A model generated the notes under the pieces. That model saw only the letters and a program-made list of their open reading frames with translations. It was not told the DNA's origin and ran no database searches. Source: CAZTKP01 sp964614215 (GTDB lineage Bacteria > UBP6 > UBA1177). From it: a stretch of 13,922 nucleotides of DNA. The stretch spans positions 1 to 13,922 of the forward strand of contig CAZTKP010000066.1 of NCBI GenBank assembly GCA_964614215.1. The letters are read 5' to 3'. Every line of letters begins with the position of its first letter. Within the stretch, counting starts at the first letter, position 1. Below, in pieces: positions 6,721-13,922 of this stretch. The position numbers and the translations under genes are program-made.

Positions 6721-8538
6721 ATGACTCTTTATGACATTTCTATCCAGATCGCCGGTCTTTCTATTCTAATAGGGTCAGCCTACCTTTTCGGAAAACTTGC
6801 AGACAGATTTAAGCTGGGCGAGGTTGTGGGACAGATATTCGGCGGGATAATTGCGGGGCCTCATCTTTTTATAGTTCTGGGGAAGTTCTTTCCTTCAGTG
6901 CAGTCGGTAGTTAGATCAAAGTTCTTTCATATCTACAACGATGCTTTTGAGCATGAACACTTCTTTGTTTTCATGTTTCTGGGTTTGATAGCTTTCTCTA
7001 TCGGAGAGGAACTTCATTTTGACAGGTTGAAAAGTCTCGGTTTCGGGACTTTGATGGTATCTGTCATTCAGACAGCATTGACGTTTTTTGCTGTAACACT
7101 TGGATTTTATTTGATGTCTGATGTTTCTTTTTCAGTTGCCGCAGTGATGGGATCTATTGGTGTTGCAACAGCACCGGCTGTTACCTTTATACTTATGGCC
7201 AAATTTGAGATAAAGGGAAAGCTCAGGAATCTTATGGCGAACATTCTTGTGCTTCAGGATATTTTCGGACTGATACTGTTCTCGATCCTTATTGAAGTTG
7301 CAAGAGGATCGGCGAAAGGAAACGAGATAAGCTATATTTCCATGACAAAGAGTCTCGTTTTTCAGTTTGCCGCATCTGTTTTTATAGGTTTCGTTCTTTT
7401 TCTGGTGCTTAAATTCGCAATAAAACACGTGAATCACAAGGACTACGAGGAAAAAAGCTATGAAAACGAAAGTCTTCTCTCGACGATACTTTCAGATCAT
7501 CCAACTCCTTCAGTTGAGATATTTATTATCATGACGGCGACAGTTTCATTAAGTATTGCGATCTCGATGTACTTTCATCTGCCGTTTATGATCACAGCTA
7601 TTTTTGCGGGGATGCTTATCTCCAACTTTCACTCTCATGTTATATTCGATTCGCTCCGGATCGGTAATCTTATGCCCATATTTAACCTCCTTTTCTTCGC
7701 ACTGATCGGTGCCAATGTGAAACTGGAGACGTTTTCGCTTTCAGTTCTTTCCTTAATTCTCCTTTATGTTTTCTTTCGAAGTTTAGGAAAGGTTGCCGGC
7801 GGCTGGATCGGCTGTAAAATTTCCGGAATGGATCCTAAGATAACAGCTGTTCTTCCAAAACTTATGCTGCCTCAGGCAGGCCTTGCAGCTGTTGAGACAC
7901 TGCTGGCGGCATCTATTCTTAAAGGATATGGCGGAGAGCTGGTCAGGAATATAGTTATTCCCGGTATAGTTATTTTTGAGGTGGCGGGAGCCTGGCTTTC
8001 AGAGAGAACTCTTCTAAAATGGAAGTCCTGGGTCGTAGGTGAGGAGGAGGCACTTCATAGCCGGTCAGAAAATGAAAGTGTCTCTGCAACATTTTCAAGT
8101 CTTGTGGGTAACAGAGTTATGGAACTGATGAGCAGAACCAAGGAGGAGGCTATCAGTGAGATGAGCCAGCTTCTTAACCGTACCGGCAGGATAAAAGATG
8201 TGAACTATCTTCAGCAGCAGATAATGGAAAGGGAGAAACTTGAGGCGACATGTATCGGTTTCGGGGTTGCCGTTCCTCACTGCAGAAGTGTTGATGTGAA
8301 AGATACTATTGTTGTCACCGGAGTTGTGAGGCATCCTTTTAAGTGGGGTAAGCGGAGCAGGGATCTGGTGGATATAATTTTTCTGATCGTTACACCGGCT
8401 GATGATCCTCAGAAGCATCTGGAAGCCCTTAAGATAGTTGCTCAGACGGCGAGTTGTCCGAACTTCAGAGAGGAGATATCAAAGATCCTCGCTTCAGGCA
8501 ATATTCAGCTTGAACTGAAAAATAGATTTGACTCGTAA
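6721..8538 (+). CDS. CPA2-family cation:proton antiporter (KefB/C-like) fused to a PTS EIIA (fructose/mannitol-type) domain
   Basis: I chose the ATG at 6721 because GGAG lies five bases before it; a GTG at 6715 overlaps that site. The product has 605 residues. Residues 1-435 hold about 12 hydrophobic segments of a sodium/proton exchanger domain. A GKLADRFKLGEVVGQIFGGI opening, a TAPAV discontinuous-helix region (about 150) and LVLQDIFGLI (about 177-186) are visible. The last carries the QD pair seen in KefB/KefC rather than the DD of NhaA/NapA-type exchangers. K+ or Na+ exchange for H+ is expected; the ion cannot be told. Residues about 460-600 form an EIIA type-2 domain with the phospho-acceptor site GFGVAVPHCR (His520) and a HLEALKIVA helix. 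There is no KTN (TrkA-N) domain, so EIIA takes the place of the usual regulatory tail. Phosphorylation by HPr would tie ion flux to carbon or nitrogen status. mgtE follows after 51 bases. Confidence 0.94.
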   Translation: MTLYDISIQIAGLSILIGSAYLFGKLADRFKLGEVVGQIFGGIIAGPHLFIVLGKFFPSVQSVVRSKFFHIYNDAFEHEHFFVFMFLGLIAFSIGEELHFDRLKSLGFGTLMVSVIQTALTFFAVTLGFYLMSDVSFSVAAVMGSIGVATAPAVTFILMAKFEIKGKLRNLMANILVLQDIFGLILFSILIEVARGSAKGNEISYISMTKSLVFQFAASVFIGFVLFLVLKFAIKHVNHKDYEEKSYENESLLSTILSDHPTPSVEIFIIMTATVSLSIAISMYFHLPFMITAIFAGMLISNFHSHVIFDSLRIGNLMPIFNLLFFALIGANVKLETFSLSVLSLILLYVFFRSLGKVAGGWIGCKISGMDPKITAVLPKLMLPQAGLAAVETLLAASILKGYGGELVRNIVIPGIVIFEVAGAWLSERTLLKWKSWVVGEEEALHSRSENESVSATFSSLVGNRVMELMSRTKEEAISEMSQLLNRTGRIKDVNYLQQQIMEREKLEATCIGFGVAVPHCRSVDVKDTIVVTGVVRHPFKWGKRSRDLVDIIFLIVTPADDPQKHLEALKIVAQTASCPNFREEISKILASGNIQLELKNRFDS

Positions 8539-8556
8539 CAGTGTTTTATACATAAT
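8528..8556 (+). promoter_or_regulatory. Promoter for mgtE, overlapping the 3' end of the antiporter gene
   Basis: TTGACT (8528-8533) is 17 bases from CATAAT (8551-8556), both 5/6 to the sigma70 consensus. The -35 box lies in the last codons of the antiporter gene, so mgtE can be transcribed separately. The predicted leader is about 27 bases, too short for an M-box magnesium riboswitch. Confidence 0.55.
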
Positions 8557-8589
8557 CTAAGTGTTTTTAAGCAGGCAGAGGGAAACGGT

Positions 8590-9960
8590 ATGTCCCACAT
8601 TATTTTAATACCCGAATTTAAAAGACTTATCGCCGAAAAGGATGTTGAGACTCTAAAAGAGTTCTTTACCGACTACCATCCCAAACAGGCTGCTGAGTTC
8701 TTAGAAGAGATGCCTTCAGAGGATGTCTGGTTCATTCTGAAACTGCTTGAAGTCGATGAAGCCGGGTCTATTTTCAGCTACTTTGAGATAGAAGATCAGG
8801 TAAAGATTCTTCAGTATGGGGATGACAGCTCCGTAAAAAAACTTCTCGAGGGTTTTTCTTCTGATGACAGGGCCGACCTTTTCAAAGCGCTTGATGAAGA
8901 AACTTATTCCAGACTGATAGCACTTCTTACCAAAGAGGACAAGGAAGATGTCGAGGATCTGATCTCTTATAAAGAGGGTACTGCCGGTGCCGAGATGAGT
9001 ACCGACTACATGTACTGCTACATTGATCAGACGGTCGAAGATCTCTTTTTCTACCTAAGAGAGTACGGTTCATCGAAAGAGACGATCTACTATATTTACG
9101 TTGTCGATGAGAACGGGACTCTGCAGGGAATGATCACCCTTAAGGAAGCAGTTCTTTCAAAACCTGCCGATCTTATTAAGGATATAATGAGCACTGACCT
9201 TATAACGGCTGATGTCAATGAAGATCAGGAAGTTGTAGCCAAGCTCATTGAGGAATACGATGTCATGGCTATTCCGATCGTTGATGAGAAAGGGATACTC
9301 AAAGGTATTATCACATACGATGATGTTATTGATATTATTAAGGAAGAGCAGACCGAAGACGTTGAAAGAATGATGGCTATCTCCGGAGTTGTCGAGGACA
9401 GGGATTATCTAGATGTTCCGGTGCTTGTTCACTTCAAAAAGAGAATTCCCTGGATCATTATTCTTTTTTTTCTGGGGATTGTCTCATCAAAAGTTATCGG
9501 TCACTACGAAGAAGTTTTGAGTCAGGTGGTGATTCTGGCATTTTTCTTTCCTCTTCTAAATGGAACCGGTGGAAACACAGGTGCTCAGTCTGCAAGCATG
9601 GTTCTGCGTTCTCTGACTCTTGATACTTTGGAAGATTCTGATTTTATTAAAGCTTTCTTTAAGGAATTTCTTGTCTCTCTTCTTGTCGGAACAGTGCTTT
9701 TCACAATAATGTATATCAGTTTTTATGTTTTCGGATTCCACGACGTAAACTTTCCTCTGTGGAAAATATCGCTCGCAGTCTCTCTTGCAATGGCCTTTCA
9801 GGTCATTTCAGCCACACTCATCGGAGCCAGTCTCCCAATGATAGCCGCTAAGTTCAAACTCGACCCGGCAGTTGTGGCAATGCCTGCAATTACAACTATC
9901 GTAGATTTCACCGGCCTGATAATCTACTTCAATGTTGCAAAGGTTATTCTCGGCCTTTGA
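8590..9960 (+). CDS. mgtE: Magnesium transporter MgtE
   Basis: This 456-residue protein is a full-length MgtE, the homodimeric Mg2+ channel/transporter of the inner membrane. The order is canonical. An N-terminal superhelical domain (about 10-130, with YHPKQAAEFLEEMP) comes first. Two CBS domains follow (about 131-195 and 196-255, with VVDENGTLQGMITL and IVDEKGILKGIITYDDV), then the plug helix (about 256-285). The pore has five hydrophobic segments (about 286-456) carrying PLLNGTGGNTGAQS and the conserved MPAITTIVDFTG, whose Asp439 matches the pore aspartate of Thermus MgtE. The cytosolic domains sense Mg2+ and close the pore at high levels. GAGGG (8578-8582) sits seven bases before the ATG. 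It lies in the same direction as the antiporter gene and may be cotranscribed or use its own promoter. Confidence 0.96.
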   Translation: MSHIILIPEFKRLIAEKDVETLKEFFTDYHPKQAAEFLEEMPSEDVWFILKLLEVDEAGSIFSYFEIEDQVKILQYGDDSSVKKLLEGFSSDDRADLFKALDEETYSRLIALLTKEDKEDVEDLISYKEGTAGAEMSTDYMYCYIDQTVEDLFFYLREYGSSKETIYYIYVVDENGTLQGMITLKEAVLSKPADLIKDIMSTDLITADVNEDQEVVAKLIEEYDVMAIPIVDEKGILKGIITYDDVIDIIKEEQTEDVERMMAISGVVEDRDYLDVPVLVHFKKRIPWIIILFFLGIVSSKVIGHYEEVLSQVVILAFFFPLLNGTGGNTGAQSASMVLRSLTLDTLEDSDFIKAFFKEFLVSLLVGTVLFTIMYISFYVFGFHDVNFPLWKISLAVSLAMAFQVISATLIGASLPMIAAKFKLDPAVVAMPAITTIVDFTGLIIYFNVAKVILGL

Positions 9961-10039
9961 TAAAATAAAAATAGTAGTTTGCAATTTCTGTTCAACTTGT
10001 TAAAATTTATGCAGTTTTAAATATTTGCAGGGAAAAGTT

Positions 10040-13000
10040 ATGAAAATAAAAACAGTTGTTCTAATTTTTGCCGTGTTTTTCAGTATGTTATTAAGCGCGG
10101 AAATACAGGGCAATATGATAGGCGGAGATCCTTATAAAAGTTGGGAGGATGGTGGCTTGGATTATTTTGTCATGTTCAACTCCAATATTGGTAACAGCGT
10201 GACACTTTTTGGAGAAGATCCTTTAAATCCAAAGGGTGACACATGTCTTGATTCAAGTGTTTTTACACTTACAGATTTTCATATTCCTGATGATGCCGTT
10301 ATTGAACAAGCCTATATTGTGTGGATGGGAGCCGTTGATCCCTCAAAGATCGATAGTCCGACCGATAATACTATTACGCTTAAGTTTCAGCAGGATGATG
10401 AATTTCCGATAATAATTGAGCAGGAAATTACAGGTGCGGATGACGGTTCAGGTAATGGAAAACTCTTGACAGATGCAGCTTCTTTTGAATTTGAAGGAAT
10501 TAAGTTCCCTGTCGATGTTGAGGTGGGGTGTTCTGAAACGGCAAAAGGTTCGACAGAGCAGGCTGAGTTGGGATATTTCACATACAGAGTTGATATTACT
10601 GATTTCTTCTGGAAGATCGCTGAAGATAGTGCTGAAGCTGGGAAATTTTATGAAAAAATATACTTTGGGGATTATACTTTCAGCGGGCTGGACTGTACAG
10701 AACATGATAACTATAGGTGCAAAGCCAACATGGTCAGTGCCTGGGCTGTATTTTTCATCTATCGCTCAAAGGACATAAGGCCCAGAAAAGTCTATCTTTA
10801 CAACGGGTTGTCTTTTGTTCATGGTGATAAATCCGTCGCGGAAGTAAGCGGCTTTGAACTTCCCAAATATCCGGATGTCCGTTTGACAACGATGGTTGCG
10901 GGGGGAGATATTGAACAAGTAGTATTGGATTTTCCGCCGGAGGGAATTTTCCTTCAGGGTGAAGGAGCTGCGGATCTTTTTAGAATTTATAACGACTGCA
11001 ATCCGATGCAGGATGACTATTCTGAAGTTTTCAATTCAGTATCATCAGTTGTTAACTGGGATCCGGATGCGGAAGAATCCAATAATATTCAGTGTGTTTC
11101 CGGACCGGAAGATCCTGCCGTGAACTATGGTATTGATGTTGATACTTTTCTATTAAACAGTGAAGAGAACATTGAACTTCAGGAACACCTGAAAAAGGGT
11201 AACACTTCGATGGAGCTCACCCTTTCAGTCAATAAGGATTCAATTTTTACAAATTTCATGGTTGTTTCACCTGTACATAAAGATTATCGATCTAACTATG
11301 ATATTCCGCCTGAAGCAAGTGATCCTGAAAAATCAAAATGGAACTTTCCGTATGACAGGGAAAAACACTTCTGTGCATGTCCCTCAGCAGATGACGGGAA
11401 AGTTAAAGATTACTACTGTGAGGAAACGACAGGTTTCAGAGAATTTTACTATATGATCAAAATCCAGAACTGGGGTGATATGGATGCAGAGAACGTTGTT
11501 GTTTCCGATGAACTTGACGAATTTCTTGAATATGTCCCGGGAACAACAGAATATTCAAATCAATATAACCCTGAATCGGATGCTTATTACGATTGGGAAG
11601 TTATCCCGGACAAAGAGGGCGGAGTTTTTCCGCTTTCCGGTGACGGATTTAAAATAGCCGCCAAGATGAGATCTTGTGATCAGGAAAGCTGGACTTGTTC
11701 AGACGCAACAATGATCATTTATAAGGTTAAACCGAAAGCGGGCACTTTAAAGACCTATGTGTTTGAGAACGTTGCATCTATTTCTGATAATACTAGCGAG
11801 TACTCTTACGAAACTAACAGATCATATCCTTTGAAGCTTTCTCCGACAACCTGTGTGCCTGACACACAGTGTCCTGCACCTACAAAAGAGATGTGCGGGG
11901 TTAACTATGACTGGTGCAGCTGCGAGACTGATGATGACTGCCCGGAGGGTTATTATTGTGACTGTGATTGTTATGAAAAATGGGTGGCTGGTTGCATTAA
12001 TCCTAATGCAGAGTTCGAACTTGGAAAGAATTCACCATCATCTGAAGGTGGAAAGATCGTTATTCCGGAAGATAATGACGGAGAACCGCTTACTGTCGGA
12101 CAGTTCACTCTTCAGGTTGATAACTGTCTCCCTGAAGAATTTTTTAATTTTGATGCTGTAACAATTCACGTTGATACTGATAATGAAACAAACATTAATT
12201 TCAGTGATATGGAACTTATTCACGATGTCGATGCTGACGGTGTTGTCGGGGCTGGTGAACCAGTTATTTCAACTGGAACCCTTACAGAAAATTATGTTAA
12301 ATTCTATATTCCTCCGCTAGACATAGAATCTTTGGCTCTTAAAAAGTTCCCGGGATCAGTTATGAACTATTTTATTGTACGAACGATGGTTGATTATGTT
12401 GCTGAAGAGGTTCCGCAGGGCACGACTTTTAATTTCTATATTGAATCAGAAAAATCAATTGAGATAAGTAGCATAAGTAGTCAGGGAACGGCAACAATAT
12501 CTCCCGGAGAAATTCAGTTTGCTACATTTATGTTGGAGCCGACTGGTGATTTTTTTATTGTAACCATTGGACCGAATGATCCCCCGATTCCTATATCTAA
12601 TGTAATGAACGATGATATTCCTGTTCTCCAGCTTAGGACCAAGTCTGTGGAAAAAGACAATATAATCAGAAAGTTTGCAGTAAATATTCCTTCTGATGGC
12701 GATTATGTGAAATTCGGTGAGAAAAACGGAATTAAAGCTGCCTCACTTTATATTGATTCAGGTAACGATGGAGCCGGTGATATTAAAGTTGCTGAAAAAA
12801 AATCTTTCAGCACTGTTACAAACCAGATCGTTTTTGAGGATTTTATTGAGCCGGTCAGCTACCGGAAAGGAGAGGAAAAATATCTGGTAGTGAACATAAA
12901 ATTTAATATGGTTGATTATCTGAAAGGTAAAATTGAAATTCCTGTGAACGGGATTGATCTGTCCAGTCCGGAAACGGAAGTTGTTGATCTTCCGATAAGG

Positions 13001-13084
13001 TCAAAAACATTTATCTATGATAGTGATTGCCCATACCCGCAGGAAGATTCAAGATCAGAAGGTTGCGGTTGCTCGATTATATGA
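10040..13084 (+). CDS. Large secreted protein with DUF11-like domain, Cys-rich module, tandem beta units and GCGC tail
   Basis: I chose the ATG at 10040 because AGGGA lies seven bases upstream and the protein then begins with a Sec signal peptide (KIKTVVLIFAVFFSMLLSA, cleavage near residue 20). It has no lipobox Cys. An upstream in-frame TTG at 10025 is less likely. The product has 1014 residues. Residues about 25-300 resemble a beta-rich surface module (QAYIVWMGAV ... SAWAVFFIYRS ... RKVYLYNGLSF) often found with DUF11. Residues about 465-575 match the DUF11 pattern (YMIKIQNWGDMDAENVVVSD, then EYVPGTTEYS). Residues 605-652 hold ten Cys in 48 residues. Residues about 685-980 hold two related units, the first with an EF-hand-like loop DVDADGVVGAGE (729-740). 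The protein ends SEGCGCSII. A cell-surface or extracellular structural or adhesive role is likely; no enzyme motif is seen. It stands alone: 79 bases separate it from mgtE, with no clear terminator or promoter there. Confidence 0.82.
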   Translation: MKIKTVVLIFAVFFSMLLSAEIQGNMIGGDPYKSWEDGGLDYFVMFNSNIGNSVTLFGEDPLNPKGDTCLDSSVFTLTDFHIPDDAVIEQAYIVWMGAVDPSKIDSPTDNTITLKFQQDDEFPIIIEQEITGADDGSGNGKLLTDAASFEFEGIKFPVDVEVGCSETAKGSTEQAELGYFTYRVDITDFFWKIAEDSAEAGKFYEKIYFGDYTFSGLDCTEHDNYRCKANMVSAWAVFFIYRSKDIRPRKVYLYNGLSFVHGDKSVAEVSGFELPKYPDVRLTTMVAGGDIEQVVLDFPPEGIFLQGEGAADLFRIYNDCNPMQDDYSEVFNSVSSVVNWDPDAEESNNIQCVSGPEDPAVNYGIDVDTFLLNSEENIELQEHLKKGNTSMELTLSVNKDSIFTNFMVVSPVHKDYRSNYDIPPEASDPEKSKWNFPYDREKHFCACPSADDGKVKDYYCEETTGFREFYYMIKIQNWGDMDAENVVVSDELDEFLEYVPGTTEYSNQYNPESDAYYDWEVIPDKEGGVFPLSGDGFKIAAKMRSCDQESWTCSDATMIIYKVKPKAGTLKTYVFENVASISDNTSEYSYETNRSYPLKLSPTTCVPDTQCPAPTKEMCGVNYDWCSCETDDDCPEGYYCDCDCYEKWVAGCINPNAEFELGKNSPSSEGGKIVIPEDNDGEPLTVGQFTLQVDNCLPEEFFNFDAVTIHVDTDNETNINFSDMELIHDVDADGVVGAGEPVISTGTLTENYVKFYIPPLDIESLALKKFPGSVMNYFIVRTMVDYVAEEVPQGTTFNFYIESEKSIEISSISSQGTATISPGEIQFATFMLEPTGDFFIVTIGPNDPPIPISNVMNDDIPVLQLRTKSVEKDNIIRKFAVNIPSDGDYVKFGEKNGIKAASLYIDSGNDGAGDIKVAEKKSFSTVTNQIVFEDFIEPVSYRKGEEKYLVVNIKFNMVDYLKGKIEIPVNGIDLSSPETEVVDLPIRSKTFIYDSDCPYPQEDSRSEGCGCSII

Positions 13085-13126
13085 AAAACATAAAGATTAT
13101 TCTTTGCCTTTGATCTTAAAAAGGTA

Positions 13127-13155
13127 TTGACTTGAGTTTAAAACTATGCTATAAA
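13127..13155 (+). promoter_or_regulatory. Strong sigma70-type promoter of the AbiEi gene
   Basis: TTGACT (13127-13132), a 17-base spacer and TATAAA (13150-13155) match the consensus at 5/6 each. The -10 box ends seven bases before the ATG at 13163, so transcription should begin at or within a base or two of the start codon and give a leaderless mRNA. Confidence 0.65.
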
Positions 13156-13170
13156 CTAAACCATGAGTTT
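13135..13170. promoter_or_regulatory. Four AGTTT/AAACT half-sites across the AbiEi promoter, candidate autoregulatory operator
   Basis: AGTTT occurs at 13135-13139 and 13166-13170, and its inverse AAACT at 13141-13145 and 13153-13157. The cluster covers the spacer, the -10 box and the start codon. The two outer copies extend to TGAGTTT, 31 bases apart (about three helical turns). AbiEi antitoxins are known to repress their own promoters through inverted repeats, so this is a reasonable operator. The AT-rich words limit certainty. Confidence 0.4.
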
Positions 13171-13922
13171 GGTTAAGCGCGCAAATATAAACCAACTTGT
13201 TCTTGAATGGAACAAAGGCGAGGTTAAAACAGCAAGACAGTTGAGAGAAAAAGGCTATTCATCTCAGTTGATCTCAAAATATTTAAAAAATAAATGGATT
13301 GATAAAATAGGGAAAAAAGGAGCGTATAAACTGTATAATGATCAAGTTGATTGGGCCGGTTTACTTGCAGCAGCTCAGAATGATGGGAAGCAGGTTCATG
13401 TTGGAGGAAAGACAGCTCTTGCACTTGCCGGTTTTTCTCATTATGGATCACAATCAATGAACATAGTTTCATTGTATGCGCAAAGAGGAGAAAAACTTCC
13501 AAAATGGATGCTGGAAGAAAAGACGGAAGTCGCTTTTCAGTTGCATAGAACAGAGTTCCTGCCTTATGAAAAATCCTTTGGTTTCTCAAGTTATAGTTAC
13601 GGGAATAATCCTGTTGAATTATCATCTGCGGAAAGAGCAATATTGGAGATGTTGTATCTGGTTCCGGGAGAACATACTTTTGAAGAGTCTTTTCTCATAA
13701 TGGAAAATCTTACATCATTGAGAGCATCTTTACTTCAAAAGCTTCTTGAGAACTGCAAATCAGTTAAAGTAAAAAGGATATTTGCATATATGGCTGAGAA
13801 ATTGGAATATTCCTGGTTTAAAAAGTTGAAGATAGATAGCATCGATTTTGGCAAAGGTAAAAGGGTTGTTGTGTCAGGTGGTGAATTTGATAAGAAATAT
13901 CAGATAACTGTGCCTAGAACTG
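13163..13922 (+). CDS. AbiEi-type antitoxin / transcriptional regulator of a type IV toxin-antitoxin system (3' end outside window)
   Basis: The frame is open from the ATG at 13163 to the window end, 253 codons, probably only slightly short of complete. The N-terminal part (about 1-58) looks like the AbiEi winged-helix domain: TARQLREKGYSSQLISKYLK, then WIDKIGKKGAYKLY. The C-terminal part has the diagnostic antitoxin motifs VHVGGKTALALAGFSHY (78-94), LPKWM (112-116), SVKVKRIFAYMAEKLEYSWF (200-219), LGSGKR-like FGKGKR (229-234) and GGEFDKKYQITVPR (239-252). Known AbiEi proteins repress their own operon and counteract AbiEii, a nucleotidyltransferase toxin. The abiEii gene is expected just outside the window. 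There is no Shine-Dalgarno sequence and the promoter abuts the start codon. As a phage-defence family it is often acquired by transfer; I see no integrase or att site here. Confidence 0.9.
   Translation, partial: MSLVKRANINQLVLEWNKGEVKTARQLREKGYSSQLISKYLKNKWIDKIGKKGAYKLYNDQVDWAGLLAAAQNDGKQVHVGGKTALALAGFSHYGSQSMNIVSLYAQRGEKLPKWMLEEKTEVAFQLHRTEFLPYEKSFGFSSYSYGNNPVELSSAERAILEMLYLVPGEHTFEESFLIMENLTSLRASLLQKLLENCKSVKVKRIFAYMAEKLEYSWFKKLKIDSIDFGKGKRVVVSGGEFDKKYQITVPRT

Noticed and set aside
9961..10039. Promoter or terminator between mgtE and the secreted-protein gene
   Set aside because: Only weak matches were found (for example TTGCAA with AAAATT), and there is no GC-rich hairpin, so nothing is annotated.
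13107..13124. CCTTT/AAAGG inverted repeat as terminator of the secreted-protein gene
   Set aside because: The stem is only five pairs, the loop is eight bases, and no T-tract follows.
13224..13640. 138-residue open frame on the minus strand
   Set aside because: It lies opposite the AbiEi gene, whose plus-strand translation matches family motifs along its whole length.
1..13922. CRISPR arrays, tRNA or rRNA genes, insertion-sequence ends, att sites or a replication origin
   Set aside because: I saw no regularly spaced repeats, no tRNA-like cloverleaf, and no terminal inverted repeats or target duplications. The only repeats are the short GIEK tract and protein-level WD40 units.

Overview
The window reads as an ordinary chromosomal stretch from a Gram-negative-type bacterium of modest GC content. 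It has a mobile or defence gene at each edge. Supporting signs are a large secreted protein with a Sec signal peptide and cysteine-rich and DUF11-like domains, a Hanks-type kinase with a DWG motif and WD40 propellers, and an Rpn-type protein with GIEK repeats. Such a mix is common in uncultured FCB-like, Cloacimonadota/Delongbacteria-like, spirochaete or myxobacterial genomes. I cannot fix the phylum from sequence alone, and this placement is a low-confidence inference.

Layout. (1) 1-345: the C-terminal end of an Rpn/PD-(D/E)XK transposase-nuclease family protein, cut by the window edge. (2) 501-2027, minus: a histidine ammonia-lyase (HutH) whose MIO triad reads Ala-Cys-Gly instead of Ala-Ser-Gly. 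No other hut gene is visible. (3) 2178-3350, plus: a membrane-anchored metallophosphoesterase divergent from hutH, with a perfect palindrome in the shared intergenic region. (4) 3353-6601, minus: a transmembrane Ser/Thr protein kinase with about 14 WD40 repeats. (5) 6721-8538, plus: a CPA2 (KefB/C-like) cation:proton antiporter fused to a PTS EIIA domain, divergent from the kinase with overlapping -35 boxes. (6) 8590-9960, plus: an MgtE magnesium transporter with a good promoter of its own at the end of the antiporter gene. (7) 10040-13084, plus: a large secreted protein with a DUF11-like domain, a Cys-rich module, two tandem beta-sandwich/Ca-loop units and an odd GCGC tail. (8) 13163-13922, plus: an AbiEi-type (type IV toxin-antitoxin) antitoxin running to the window edge, apparently leaderless and under a strong promoter with clustered AGTTT half-sites.

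Functional links. The antiporter-EIIA and MgtE genes form an ion-homeostasis pair. The kinase faces them across a compact divergent promoter, so joint control is plausible but not shown. The AbiEi gene should be followed outside the window by an AbiEii nucleotidyltransferase toxin. In five genes the apparent start was refined. hutH, the antiporter and the secreted protein start downstream of the longest open frame, at an ATG with a proper Shine-Dalgarno sequence. The kinase start was moved off a TTG that lies in its own promoter. AbiEi has no Shine-Dalgarno sequence at all.
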